Assembly: GCA_037176905.1 (NCBI GenBank) | Contig: JBBBWG010017779.1 | Span: 1 to 64,000, forward strand | Reading direction: 5' to 3' | Length of the DNA stretch: 64,000 nt | Source: Azolla pinnata | Lineage: Eukaryota; Streptophyta; Polypodiopsida; Salviniales; Salviniaceae | Shown here: positions 34,799-46,565 of the stretch, one piece after another | Layout: each line of letters begins with the position of its first letter | Position numbering within the stretch: the stretch's first letter is position 1 | Notes under the pieces: generated by a model | Databases searched by the model: none | What the model was told of the DNA's origin: nothing | What the model saw: only the letters and a program-made list of their open reading frames with translations | Made by a program: the position numbers and the translations under genes

Positions 34799-34844
34799 AA
34801 TTCGAGCTTCACTCACCTTCAAATCTCTTTTCCAGCTCTGCATC

Positions 34845-35749
34845 ATGAAGCTCCATTGCCTCTTCCTGTGCTTCACTCTCCTCCTCTTCCTGGGGTCCCA
34901 TCCGCCGCCTTCCTATGCCAAAGGTAACAAAAAACAACACTAATACCACCAAATTTGTGCATTCTTCTTGGTTTGCTAAGGCGCATGTCCTTGTTCTGTA
35001 ACACACGGGTGTGGATTGAAAAACAATTCCATATGCATTTCAACAACTTGTATGTCTGATGCCCACAGTAGTTCTTCCTAACTATGGGGTGTGAGCACCA
35101 CTAGAAAAATGAACCTAATAGAGCTTATTTTGGGGGCAACATGCTTACAAAATCCATTGAATTCTGTTTCAATATATGTATGACACTCACCCATCATATG
35201 TAGGTGCAAAAATAGCAATTAGCAATGCTAGGAAACCCCCCACCATGTAAAAGAATTCATAGTCCAACACAAGCTTGTCAAATGTAACAGGTTTAGAGCA
35301 GGCATTGAACCTAGCAAAGGCACACGGATTGCTAGTGTAGCCGATTAGCCATAACCATTACTAGAAATCAAGGGAAAATCTTGACATGTTGATGGAGAGA
35401 AACAAACGATTAATTCTGTGTATGTTTAGGGGACAATATCGAAACAAGAACAGCGTTCGACCCGTCTTCGGAAGAGTGGAATTGGAAGGACTCGGTGATC
35501 ACGGCATTGAAAGAGAACAATGCACTGGGCAACATCATGATCAACCGAGTCGGGCGGTTATGGTGGGATCGTTCTGTTCCTGCCAACGCCAAGGAGTATA
35601 ACATCAGGATCAATGGCTACGCTTTTCACGTGTGCACCTTCGGCGACGGGCCTGCGTTCTTCCAAACGATGGGTTGGTATGGTTGGGAGAATTGGGGCTT
35701 CGATGGGAATTTCACCCGCCAAGATAAGTTCACCGTTACCTTCAATTGA
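34845..35749 (+). CDS. small secreted Trp-rich protein, two exons
   Basis: Exon 1 (34845-34923) encodes a classic signal peptide, MKLHCLFLCFTLLLFLG and so on, with likely cleavage after PSYA. Intron 1 is GT-AG (34924-35429). Exon 2 (35430-35749) keeps the frame and ends in TGA; the product is 132 aa. The mature part (about 107 aa) is acidic to neutral and rich in aromatic residues: EEWNWKD, LWWDR, then a striking GWYGWENWGF near the C-terminus, with a single Cys (HVCTF). It probably enters the secretory pathway. I do not recognise the family. It does not fit the self-incompatibility S1 pattern or cysteine-rich antimicrobial peptides. A TATA box at 34791 and clean splice sites argue that it is a live gene. 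Confidence 0.75.
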
Positions 35750-35764
35750 TTCGACTGGTTTTTA

Positions 35765-35945
35765 CACATTCAGATCTGGTCCAAATGCTAGTTTTTTGCA
35801 TATCTGATCCAAATGTTTAGTGTAGAAATCTGAGCCAAAGTTTGGTGTTACACATCTGATCCAAATGTTAGTGTTACACATCTGATCCAAATGTTAGCGT
35901 CCAGATGTGATTCAAATGCTAGTGTAATGATCTGATACAAACAAC
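35765..35945. repeat. 26-bp tandem repeat in the 3' region of the secreted-protein gene
   Basis: Variants of GTTACACATCTGATCCAAAT plus GTTAGT occur about seven times, starting some 20 bp after the stop codon. The two central copies are nearly identical. The array would be transcribed in the 3' UTR. Confidence 0.85.
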
Positions 35946-35949
35946 AGTT

Positions 35950-36715
35950 TCACCCAATACCCACACCCATCATGTAGATTATTGCCATTCTAGAAAAACC
36001 AGAGTTTTATTGTTATTTGCAGATTAAAATGATGTCGGTTGTCATGCATGAACCATGTGAGGGAAGTACTCACATGCAATGCACATATGTATTAGAAGTT
36101 TTTTTTTCAACTACAGATTTATACTTATGTTGCACTGATTCACATCTTCAATTAAAAACCATATTGATGTGGACAATCAGGAAGAACATACACTGCCTTA
36201 ATATTTCGAAACGCAGTAACGATTTGCTTCCTAAATGCTATGCACACATATTGTGTACAAGGGATGTTCAAAGTGGTGATTACAACAAACAAGGGGCATA
36301 TCAAATACAAAAACTTAACATTACAGTGTACTGTGAGCAGAAAGAACTGTTTGCTTTTATCGTGGTGCATGCTAAGATGGATGTGATTCTGGTTGTTTTG
36401 CTTGGCTTTCATCGCAAGCCCATTCTTCCACAGCTCAGTAGACTACCTAAAGGTTGCAATGGATTGAATGGTTAGATGAACAATCCACGGAATATTTATG
36501 CCAAGTAATAATACAAGATTAAGCGTATGCATTGGTCAGACTAATTGAGTATGACCAAGAAGGTCAAGGCTTAAATTCCTAACTAGTACTTGCATGTTCT
36601 CCTTTCAAATCTTTAGCCATTATTCCTTATTTCGATTATGGCTGCCTAGATGCAAATTCCTTATGAGATTGCATGGGCTTGATTACTAGAAAATCCATGC
36701 ATGCATCAATGATTG
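35950..36715. other. intergenic with one unassigned open frame
   Basis: A 152-codon open frame at 36017-36475 has no recognisable domain and no supporting promoter. Its composition matches the surrounding non-coding DNA. I see no repeats here. Confidence 0.4.
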
Positions 36716-36719
36716 TGCT

Positions 36720-37440
36720 CTTTTTCGAGAGGAATTTGAGGCCTTGGCCGAATGCCCAAAGTGTGAAGAGCCAAGATATCGAGGAGATATATCTACACTG
36801 AAGGCTCCTTGCAAAGTGGGTACCTTTCAAATGAAAGTTGAACATTATTGTCATTTTCGCCTTATTTATATGTTTGTAAATTATAATGTGTTTTGCTTGT
36901 GATTTTAGGTACTTCGACATTTCCCAATCATTTCCTAGCTTCGCATGATGTTCTAGTGCCAATCCATAGTATCATTGATGGATTAAAATGCATCACATGT
37001 AGCCAAGATGGGAAGTGGAGAATACTTGTTAATTCTCTAGCATGGCAACACATTGATACAATGTGGCCAGATTTTGGTGCAAAGAAGCGAAACTTGAGTT
37101 TGGATTTAGGCATGGATGGTGTGAACCCATTTGGGCTCTACAACACTTCTACAGTGTTTGGCTAGTTGCATTGTGCAACTATAACTTGCCCCCACACATG
37201 GCGATTAAAATTGGACATATAATGTTGGCACTCCTCATCCTTGGTAAATATAAGGTCAAAAACATTGTACCTGGCATCTTTAGTGGAAGAGTTACAACAC
37301 TATGGCAGATGATCGGGGTGGAGGATATGTCGAGGGCGCAGCATAAATGCCAATTTCACCTTAGAGCCATTCTAATGTGTGCGATACATGACTTTCCATG
37401 ATTCGAGGAGTGTCCATTATATATATATCTATTCATGATC
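36720..37440 (+). pseudogene. CACTA (En/Spm) Tnp2 transposase relic
   Basis: The order of conserved Tnp2 blocks is clear in shifting frames: FEALAECPKCEEPRYRGD (36730), then after an intron-like TTTTAG a VLRHFPII block (36909), LAWQHID (37040), LSLDLGMDGVNPFG (37095), NYNLPPHMAIKIGHIMLAL (37180) and FHLRAILMCAIHDFP (37355). In intact CACTA transposases these blocks follow one another in the same order. Tnp2 binds the element ends and cuts and joins DNA. The frame changes at least three times, so this copy is dead. It probably belonged to the element whose end lies at 38391. Confidence 0.75.
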
Positions 37441-38391
37441 AAGGAGGTGTTACTCTCATGGAGTATCTAATGGTGAAATTATGTTCATCTTGTAGGTTTA
37501 TACAATCATGGTATCCCAAGATGTGGTCCTACTCTCATGTCATCACCATTGCCTAACCCCAAATGAGTCATTTACAATAATTACAACAAATTCCTTCTTT
37601 CGACACATCCACTGTACCGACCCCCCACATATTGGCCTGGCACCACTATCCATGTCAATGAAAAAGTGGACAAAGTTGTGGAGTTAAAAATGATGGAGAA
37701 GCAATGCTTGGGATGGCATTTACCGCATAATTCTCGCACAATTTTCGCATGGTTATTGCAAATGATGTTTGCTGTAAAATAGTTGCAAAGTAGTTGCATT
37801 GTAGCTGCAATTGCCGCATATCGGATGGACATTAGCTGTGACCTAGTTTGTCATGTCAAAGTGTCCAAACATGGTGCATCAATTGGGCATCAATGTCGCA
37901 ATAAAAGGGCATGGCTACTTCATGTCAATAGCGCGTCAAAATGTCGTGGCAACGAAACAAAACATCATGAAATTTGGCATCAAACACATGCATGTATGTT
38001 GCGGTAATGTTGTATCTATTGAGCTGTAAACTGATGCAAACATTCCCAACTACTTTGCGTCTAGTTTTAATTTTGGTCAACAATAGGTGCCCAAAAATAG
38101 ATGTGTCAAACGTTGCATTTGTGCTCATGTTTTATAGAGGTAACATTGGTGTCAATAGTCTCATCAATGCTTGCATCAAATGTGCAACAAACACATCAAA
38201 GTTGCAACAAACAAGAAGGGGTTGCAATAAATAAATTTATCACGACCTAGATGTGACATGTCTACATTGTGGTACACTTGTGTCAATGGTTGTGGTAATA
38301 TCATGTCAAATTTGATACATTTCTAATAAATTTTCGTCATGACCCAAACGTGACGAAATAGTTGTGGCAAAATGCTCCATACCTTCTAGTG
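37440..38391 (+). mobile_element. 3' part of a CACTA element with subterminal motifs
   Basis: The segment ends CCTTCTAGTG at 38391, the reverse complement of CACTAGAAGG, a CACTA terminus. The preceding 700 bp contain scattered GTTGCGGTAA-, GTTGCAACAAA- and GTTGTGGCAAA-like motifs, as expected for subterminal repeats. I could not find the matching left terminus. Interior parts recall the 15639-16914 element (GGTAATATC.TGTCAAATTTG). Confidence 0.5.
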
Positions 38392-38557
38392 CTGGTAATT
38401 GTTTTAAGTAAATTTCTCTATTAGAACAAGGCGATGACATCTTCCACAACAAAGTCGGAAAAGCACGGCGATGGGACGTGAAACAACTTTTCTTCTCGCA
38501 ATCAAAGGGACTCCTTTGAAGCTTTCTTAGATATCTTTGAAGAAAGCCCAAAGGGAA

Positions 38558-38745
38558 TAGAACATTCTAGAAAGTTCCAGAGTTTTCTCTGAATACAATA
38601 ATCACTATATCATAAAAAACTAGCTTTACATTTTATGTTCTGATAAGTTACTTCAATGGTTAGGTTTCTCTACCATGCAGTACGAGATCCTGAGATTGAA
38701 TCCAGGGGAAGCCTAATGCTCATTGATTCCTTATACTAGACACCA
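38558..38745 (-). mobile_element. Ty3 LTR fragment, inverted
   Basis: This segment is the reverse complement of the first part of the Ty3 LTR at 39876-40345 (shared landmarks: TCTAGAA..TTCC, TTTACATTTTATGTTCTGATA, AATGCTCATTGATTC). It is an old fragment, not a whole element. Confidence 0.6.
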
Positions 38746-40345
38746 AACAAGCCATGACAGTCAATTTCTATGGATTTCATTACAGATTTTCCATCTTCAT
38801 AAGGTTTTGATGCTATTTTAACCGTAGTGGATCGATTGACCAAAATTGCACATTTTTTGCGGTGTGTTAAGAGCATTAGTAGTCAAGAAACAACAGACAT
38901 CATTATGCGGGAAGTATTTCGTCATCATAGTCTTCCAGATAACATTATTAGTGATCGTGGTCTGCAATTTATCTCTCACTTTTGGAAGCACCTCTGTGAC
39001 GGGCTCCGAATCACCTGCAAACTCTCTTCAACATATCATCCTGAAACTGATGGCCTAACAGAGCGCACGATTCAAACATTTGAGCAGTATCTTCCATGCT
39101 TCATCAGTTACCAACAAGATGATTGGAGTCATCTATTACACCTTGTAGAGTTTGCGTACAATAACATTGTACACTCTTCTACCAAGGTCACATCTTTCTA
39201 TGCTTATACTGGTAACCATCCTCGATGGTGTCTCTTGGACATCCCAGTGCTCTCACCAAATCCTAGCACGGAGTAGCATCTCCATCGCCTGCAATAGCTT
39301 CAGTCCGAGTTGTCTTCACATCTTCAGAAAGCTCAAGCCCAATATAAGGCCCATGCAGATCGACATCGTCTTCCGTCTCCATTCAAGATTGGTGATTGGG
39401 TATGGTTGTTACGCCGCCACATCAAGCCTACTCGGCCATGTGATAAGCTAAATTATTAACGCCTCAGTCCTTTTATCATCACGGAGCGGATTAATGACAC
39501 AACCTTTCGTCTTGATCTTCCTGCAAATTTACGGCTTCATCTCGTCTTTCATAGCTCTCTTCTAGAGCCTTGTCACACCAGCTCGATTCCCAATCGTGTC
39601 ATGCCGCCCCCACCTCCTCTTCAACTTGCTGACGGCCCGGAGTACAAGGTAGCCTCCATTCTTGATTCTAAAATTGTGCGCAACAAGTTATATTATCTCG
39701 TTGATTGGTTGGACTATTCTCCGAGTGATCGCACATGGAAACCCGTCGTGTCGATCATGTTTGTAATGCTCAAACTCTTATCGACGACTTGCATAAGCAC
39801 TATCCCAACAAACCCGGGCCTGCATTATTAACAACTCCTTCCACTTGTCGTTTTAGAAGGGAGAAGGGAGGATAGTGTAAAGAATCAATGAGCATTAAGT
39901 TTCCCTAGATTCGAACCCAGGATCTCGTACTACATGATAGGGAAGCCTAACCATTGAAATAGCTTATCAGAACATAAAATGGTAAAAGCTAATTTTTCAT
40001 GATATAAGGATTATTGTATTCAGAGAAAACTCTAGAACTTTCTAGAACATTCTAAAACCTTCTAGAGTATCCTAAAATATGCTAGGAATAGAACATTCTA
40101 GAACTTTCTAGAAATCTTTAGGCTAATCCTATAAATAGAGCCATATACATCATATCAAATCAGTTCGAGTCAACGCCAGTCTTGAGCCTTAAGCTTTTCT
40201 TGTATCCAACTCCTCTTGTACTCATTGTATTCTAATAAACTTACTCTTCTGTTATCTATCCACTTTCCTCTCTTCTTCTCTACTCTTATATTTTCTTTCA
40301 ATTATTCAATCTCTTCCCTGGTTCGGACACACCCCTTCCAAATAG
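38746..40345 (+). mobile_element. Ty3/gypsy chromovirus fossil 1 (pol 3' part plus 3' LTR)
   Basis: Parts seen in order: an integrase core region (VDRLTKIAHF, then SDRGLQF, then YHPETDG at 38827-39276), the integrase C-terminal region, a chromodomain-like block (39640-39770), a polypurine tract (AAGGGAGAAGGGAGGATAG, 39858-39875), and an LTR starting TGTAAAGAATC at 39876 and running to about 40345 with a TATAAATAG promoter. The upstream half of the element is not here. It is broken, with several breaks, and looks moderately old. Confidence 0.75.
39886..39975 (-). repeat. tRNA-like module inside the Ty3 LTR
   Basis: On the minus strand the LTR edge reads AGCTATTTCAATGGTTAGG and then GATCCTGGGTTCGAATCTAG, which fit the box A and box B promoter consensus of tRNA genes and SINEs. 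The same module lies on the plus strand in the inverted LTR fragment at 38640-38735. Sense of the module is opposite to the LTR. Confidence 0.5.
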
Positions 40346-43300
40346 CGGGAAATACATCAAGGACTACAAGGGCACATTCATAAAGAATCAAAGGACATTA
40401 CGAGAAGTTTGGTAAGGATGGTACTAACTTGGAACATGAAGGACTGTGGTCCATAAATATCTTAGGCCGACAGCGAATTGGCTAAACTCGGCACTTTCTA
40501 CCACTTTCTAAGGGTTATGATGTCATTCTCATAGTGGTCGACCGCTTCACCAAAACGACACATTTCTTTCCCTGTGTGAAGGCTTTTACTAGTTAGGACA
40601 CAACAAATATAGTTATACGAGAAGTATTCAAACATCATGGCCTTCCAGATGATATTATTAGTGATCGAGAACGTCAATTTATCTCAAAGTTCTGCCAGCA
40701 CTTGCTTTAGATCCTAAAAATGTCTTCTAAACTTTCTTTGAGTTATGCCACTCAAACTGATGGTCAAAATGAACAAACAAACCAAACGTTCGAGCAATAT
40801 CTTCGATACTTTATCAATTATCAACAAGATGATTGGGTTTATTTTTTGTATATGGTAGAATTTGCATTTAAGAATTCTATTCATTCTTGTACAGGATATA
40901 GTCCATTCTTTGCAAACACCGGATATCATCCTCGTTGATGATGCTTGAACATTCAAATATCTCTAATAACCCTATTGTTCATGAACATTTATTGCAAGTA
41001 AAGGACATTCAAGCCAAGCTTTCTGACCATTTGCGTCATGCTCAAACCTCATATAACAAAGCAGCACATCGACATCGTTTGGACTTTGACTCTAAGATTG
41101 AACCTAAGTTTCAAATTGGGGATCGAGTATGGTTGTTACGACGCAATGTGAAACAACCAAACCCTGTGACAAAGTAAACTACCAACGTCTTGGTCCTTTT
41201 ATGATATCTCACAAAATCAATGATTTTGCTTTTCAATTACAACTACCTCGATATATAAATCTTCATTAAGTGTTCCATGTCTCATTACTTGAACCTTGTG
41301 CATCTAGTTTTATTTTAGGACAAATATTTTCACGCCCACCTCCAATTTACCTAGTAGAAGACCAAAATATGAAGTTCAAGCTATTTTGGATTCGAAAATC
41401 ATGTGCAACAAGTTATATTATATTGTAGACTGGCTAGGGTAAACGCCTAATGATCGGACATGCAAACTTGTTGAGAATGTTACTAATACTCATCAACTTT
41501 TAGAGGAATTCCTCGCTCTCGTGTTCTGACTTGTGGAACTCATCATCAAAAGAGGGAGATAGTATCATGACTACCAGCACACAAAGGTTTATAGGTAGCT
41601 TTGAACCTATGATCTATGACTATATAGGTAAATTAAATCTTATGCATTAAACTATCTTATTTCAATCAATAAATATTAGATTGTAATACTTGATCATATC
41701 TTAAACATTTCCAATTAACATAAAAAAACGACTTGCGACATCTGCTGACATTGCGAGTCCGCATAACCACCCAAGTGGCAATCATGCAAGCAATGTCGAA
41801 TACGTGCATCTAATGGTCGTGTTCACACTGTCCATAAGTGAACGGGCCATATTTGTAATAAGCCGAAAAGGCTTCAGCCCTAGCTTGGGGGTATAAATAC
41901 CAAGCTTGTATGGCCGTCCAAAGGGGGTTGCTCCAACTCTTGTGAATAGAAGTTCTATTCTTGTGCCTATCCCTCTCTCTCACTCTCTCTTGTGCCTCTG
42001 CTGCTACTTCTCACCGCCTCAGATTTGAAGCCTCCTCCTTCAGATCTGATCTTCTCTTTGTTCTAATCAACCTCTTGACATCTCCAACGTACTACTGGAA
42101 GTTAGTGCCTTGTTCCGCTTGACGGTCTCTCCCAACATTTGGTATTAGAGCGCGGATTCTTCCGCTGCAGGCCGTCATCTGCTGCTACTATCTTCCTGCT
42201 GTATTCAACTCAGTGTGGACATCAAGAGCGTGTGGTTTGGAGAAGATTCAAGACAGTTACGACCATCCGTAACTTTTTGACAGACGACTAAAAATTCAAG
42301 CTTTCTAAGAGTTTTCTGCGACATCTTCTATTGTGCAACACATCATCGTGTTCGCCTTGACGTCAGGGAGAGAATGTAAGGTACGACACTACATTTGAAG
42401 TAACCCGCAGAGAGTTACGACCGTTTTACTGCAATCTGTAGTAAAACGCTCTATCGTAATCTAATCCGTACAGTGTATGATTAGATCGCGATTCCGACAG
42501 TCGTACTCTCTTTAATAGCGCTTTGTACTCACTTCGGACGAAGCCAGAGGCCTGTGTTCACTCCGTGCATCAGAAGAGTCAGAACGACTCGTTCTTCTGC
42601 GGACTAGGCGTAATAGTCCGATTTCGACTCGGACTTTGACAACACGGTTCATACTCACTTCGGACAGAGCCGTCGTGCTCGTGCCCACTCCGAGTAGAAC
42701 CGTAATCCCCTTCACGTTCGTGTCCAACTCGGTTAGAACGCATTCCGGGTAGACTGTAGTGTAGTCGTACTCACCCACGGTCATAACCACTCTCCACAGA
42801 AGTACGGACGAGCCTTCTCGACAAATGGCTTCGACATCCGGCTCATCTGAGATGAGTCTAAGGAAGTTCGACGAGATCAACTTCTGGAAGGAGCAGATGC
42901 AGGACTATCTCATAGTCCGCAGCTAGATCGATCCAATAGAACATGAGACAACTCCGACAACATACAAGCCGGAAGAATGGACAAAGCTGGACCGGGTAGC
43001 CCGTGCCACCATTCGGATGCATCTGTCGGAATCCGTGTACTACACAGTTCAGTCATGTACGACAACAAAAGAATTGTGGAAGATGTTGTCGGACACATAT
43101 GAGAAGAAGGTGGCCGCTACAAAGATTTATTTGATACGACACCTTTACAACTTGCGGATGAAGGAATCCGACTCGATCACGGCTCACCTAAACGAGTACG
43201 AAGGAATCATTTCCCAGCTGTCAGCACACGGGATGACGATTGATAATAAGCTGAAAGCTCTATTGTTGATGAGTAGCCTTCCACTGTCCTGGGAAACCTT

Positions 43301-45420
43301 AATCACGACCGTATGCAACCTAGCTGCTGCGGCCGTGAAGTACTCCGAGATTACGAGCTCCATTCTGTCTAAAGACGCTCGGAGGAAAACGTTTGTTCAG
43401 AACTCGGCAAGTGAAGCATACACCGTACAGAGTACGGGTGATCGACAACAACATCGTGCACAAAGTTCCTCACGCGGGCCGAACGCGACGAGAAATCGAA
43501 GTAAGTGTAAGGATTTACGGAGGTGCAATTATTGCAAGAAACCTGGACACATCAAGGCCGACTGCCAAGCCTCAAAACGAAGAACGAAAAATTTCAGCAA
43601 AAGGGCAATCATACGGAGGAGGTGAACTTTTGCGGTTCATCTTCTACGAATTCACGGCGCACAACCGGAGCTACTACGGAGGATGATCCGAACATCCTCA
43701 CTGTGGAGAGCATGGCCGAAGCAGAAGTTCTGCTCACGACGGAGGAAGCCACCAGCTGGCTACTCGACTCGAGTGTCTCTTACCACGTAACTCTGTTCCG
43801 ATCGCAATTCCGACAGTATACGGCTCGAAGTTTCGATCTTGTACGCTTCGTAAATTCGCAACATTGTGCGGTTATTGGCATTGGTACAGTAGAGCTCAAC
43901 CTTTCGGGTGGCTCTACAATGGTACTCCACGATGTTCGACACGTCCCTGAGCTTTCAAGGTCACTCATTTCGGTGGGACAACTTGACGAAGCAGGCATCT
44001 GTGCCAAAGGGAACCTCCTACTTGCTCGTGGCCCGAAGATATATTCACTGTATCCTTTGTATGTCACACTCAGAGAGGGTGACTTATTCCTCGTGGATAT
44101 TCCGGTGTCATCACTATGGCATGGAAGACTCGGCCACCTGAGCAAAGCCGACATCATGTATCTATTAAAGGCCGACTACATTCCCAAGCTCTCCTTCTCG
44201 ACCATCAGTTTTGCGAGCATTGCCAGTACGACAATCAAGTCGCGGCCCCACATCCGACTAGTGTACCGAGAGAATCGAGTCCACTCGATTTGGTCAATTC
44301 GGACATCTGTGGCTCGATGCCACATCAATCTCTCGGTGGAGCGTCGTACTTTATCACCTTCATCGACGACACTACGCGAAAGGTGCGGGCTTATCAGACT
44401 CGGACAAAAAATCGTGTTTTCACGATCTTTAAGGATTGGCTCGCAATGGTCGAGAATCAGATGGATCGGAAGCTGAAATGCCGACGATCCGATAACGGGG
44501 GAGAGTATAAGTCTGATGAGTTCGTCCAATTTTGCCGAGAACGTGACATCAGACGAGAATTTACGGCTCCTTACAGTCCGGAGCAAAATGGAGTTGCAGA
44601 ACGGATGAATCGGACAATCCAGGATCGGATTGTTTCTGTTGCACCATTTTGGACTTACGGGTGGCTTCTGGGCCGGGGCGCTACTTACAGCCGTGCACAT
44701 CATCAACATGTCGTCGAGTAGGCCTCTTGAATCGAAAATTCCGCAAGAGGTTTGGACAGGAAGAAAACTGGATTAGGGAAAGCTGCGGATATTCAGATGT
44801 GAAGCATACACACTTGTGCCAAGGGACGAGCGTCGTAAACTCGAGTCACGGTCACGGAAATGCGTTTTCCTAGGATATGGACCTGACGGAAGTTTCGGCT
44901 ATCGCTTATGGGACTCGGAGACTCACCAAGTCGTCCGAAGTTCGGATGTAGTTTTCAACGAGTCCGTAATGCACAAGGCTGCCGAGCGCCCGATAGAATT
45001 ACGAGAGTTACGTTTGCGAACGTACCTACTCCTCTAGATGGACCAACACAGCATACGAGGTCGGCTTCACGGTCAGCCAACTCTCTTGTACCTCTGCCGC
45101 CACTTCTCACCGCCTCAGATCTGATCTTCTCTTTGTTCTAATCTACCTCTTGACATCTCAAACGTACTACTGGAAGTTAGTGCCTTGTTCCGCCTGACGG
45201 TCTCTCCCAACATGCAAGCCACATGGCAAGCATGCATGAGGCGTAGACTTATATAAATATTGAGTTAGTCTAAGTATTGAACCATTCCGGTTAAACGCAA
45301 GTCTTCGGCATCTTGTACTCCAAGTCTCTTGGTAATACATAACTCGTCTTCTTGTTCTTATTAATTTTCTTCTTGTCATGTTCGTGTCTTCCGAGTCCAT
45401 CTTTGTGATGAATAATCCTA
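40346..45420 (+). mobile_element. Ty3/gypsy fossil 2, interrupted by a copia element
   Basis: Parts seen: integrase region (40520-40940), integrase C-terminal region with RHRLDFDSK...QIGDRVWLLRR (41040-41160), a weak chromodomain region (41370-41480), a polypurine-like tract near 41553, and LTR-like sequence from 41561. That LTR-like sequence is split by the copia element at 41794-45212 and resumes at 45213 with a TATATAAAT promoter. It is broken with several breaks, and older than the copia insertion it contains. Confidence 0.6.
41794..45212 (+). mobile_element. Ty1/copia LTR retrotransposon fossil
   Basis: Parts: 5' LTR 41794-42137 (TG...CA, TATAAATAC promoter at about 41893), primer-binding region TTGGTATTAGAGC right after it (plant initiator tRNA-Met type), gag with a UBN2-like region and a CCHC zinc knuckle (about 42825-43625), an aspartic-protease region (about 43750), a pre-integrase and integrase region with DNGGEY and SPEQNGVAER (about 44100-44640), and part of a 3' LTR ending at 45212. 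Flanking AGCAA/TGCAA may be a worn 5-bp target duplication. The element is broken with several breaks. The few differences between the shared LTR parts suggest a relatively recent insertion. It sits inside Ty3 LTR-like DNA. Confidence 0.85.
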
Positions 45421-46560
45421 ATCACAAAGCCAAAGATGCGTGATAATAAACATACGGTAGTAGACGTGCATATTTTTTTTACAGTCAAGGAAAAATATTC
45501 GACACACGATAAATAATCCAACCACTGTGGAACATCAATAGCATCTCCCATACATATTCGAAGCGGTACCGATGGATCGATGGATCTTGTGAAAAGGTAT
45601 TCGGATCAAATTGATTAGAAGAAACGATTGGTGGCTATTGATACCTGATTGTTATCCCTATCAAACACAATCAGGTCAATTATCTTGGTCCAATAGCTTT
45701 GACTATGGGAGCCTCAAAAAATCTATTTTGATCAATAGCCCAAAGCAAACATTATGCCAAATCGGAAGACGTTAAAGTAAAATATAGGCATACATCATGT
45801 GGGACTATACATTAAAAAGACATTAGATGAAAAGGATGGATGATGATTTGACATCCAATTGCTATCATCGCCACAAAAGCTGGAATATTTTTTGCAAGCC
45901 AACGGTGCACGACAAAGAAAGATGACCAAAGAAAATATGGTAACATCATTGCTTTTGCCCATCATTCGATTGGGCCTACAAAAATGCATTGCAATGTTTC
46001 CAAATATAATATTATGCCTAGTATGACACAATATCTCATTGATCCTCTAATTGTTAAAGATCCTTTTTCCAATGTTACGATGGTTTTTACGCTTGGAAGC
46101 CAAGTTAGACCATCATAAATTTTTCACATAAGACCCCTAACTTGGAACCAAAGTCCCCGGAGTTCAGTTATGAATTGGAGACTCCTATAATCGTTAGTAG
46201 TAAAAATTGTTAAGATAGAGCATTTAATAGTTCTCACAAAAAGAATATTTCATTTTAACAAAAGAGATATGTCAATCTTGCAAAAGAGTTTGTTTAGTAT
46301 GGCAAGCGGCTTTATTTGCCATGCTATGCACCAAGGATTTTAGTGAAGAATGCATTGGTGCATTGGTATTGAAATTTAAAAGTGTTATTCGAGAATGAAA
46401 AAAAAAAACTCTTAAGATTAAAATGAACAATTCATTTTTTTAATGTAATATATAAAATAAAAAATACTTATTAAGTTTAAATTAAAATAAAACTATATAT
46501 AAGAAAAAGTATATACATGGGTGTCGTAAGTAGCTCATGCATTAAGCTATCATACACTAG
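45337..46560. repeat. upstream part of segmental duplicate A
   Basis: This block is shared, in the same orientation, with 52800-53790 (landmarks: CATGTTCGTGTCTTCCGAGT, GATGAATAATCC, GGAACATCAA, CTCCCATACATATTCGA, AATGCATTGCAATG). It is shared inverted with about 48980-50250. It carries no gene and leads into MTPSL pseudogene A. The last 250 bp are very AT-rich. Confidence 0.8.
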
Positions 46561-46565
46561 CATCT

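Noticed and set aside
35100-35112. CACTAGAAAAATG as the left end of a CACTA element reaching 38391
   Set aside because: It would enclose exon 2 of the intact secreted-protein gene, its following bases do not match the right end, and the 3-bp flanks differ. It may be a short unrelated CACTA remnant in the intron.
34845-35749. Self-incompatibility S1-like identity for the secreted protein
   Set aside because: Size, signal peptide and aromatic content fit, but the conserved Cys pattern and core motif of that family are absent.
36017-36475. 152-codon open frame as a gene
   Set aside because: No recognisable domain, promoter or splice signals, and the composition of surrounding spacer DNA.
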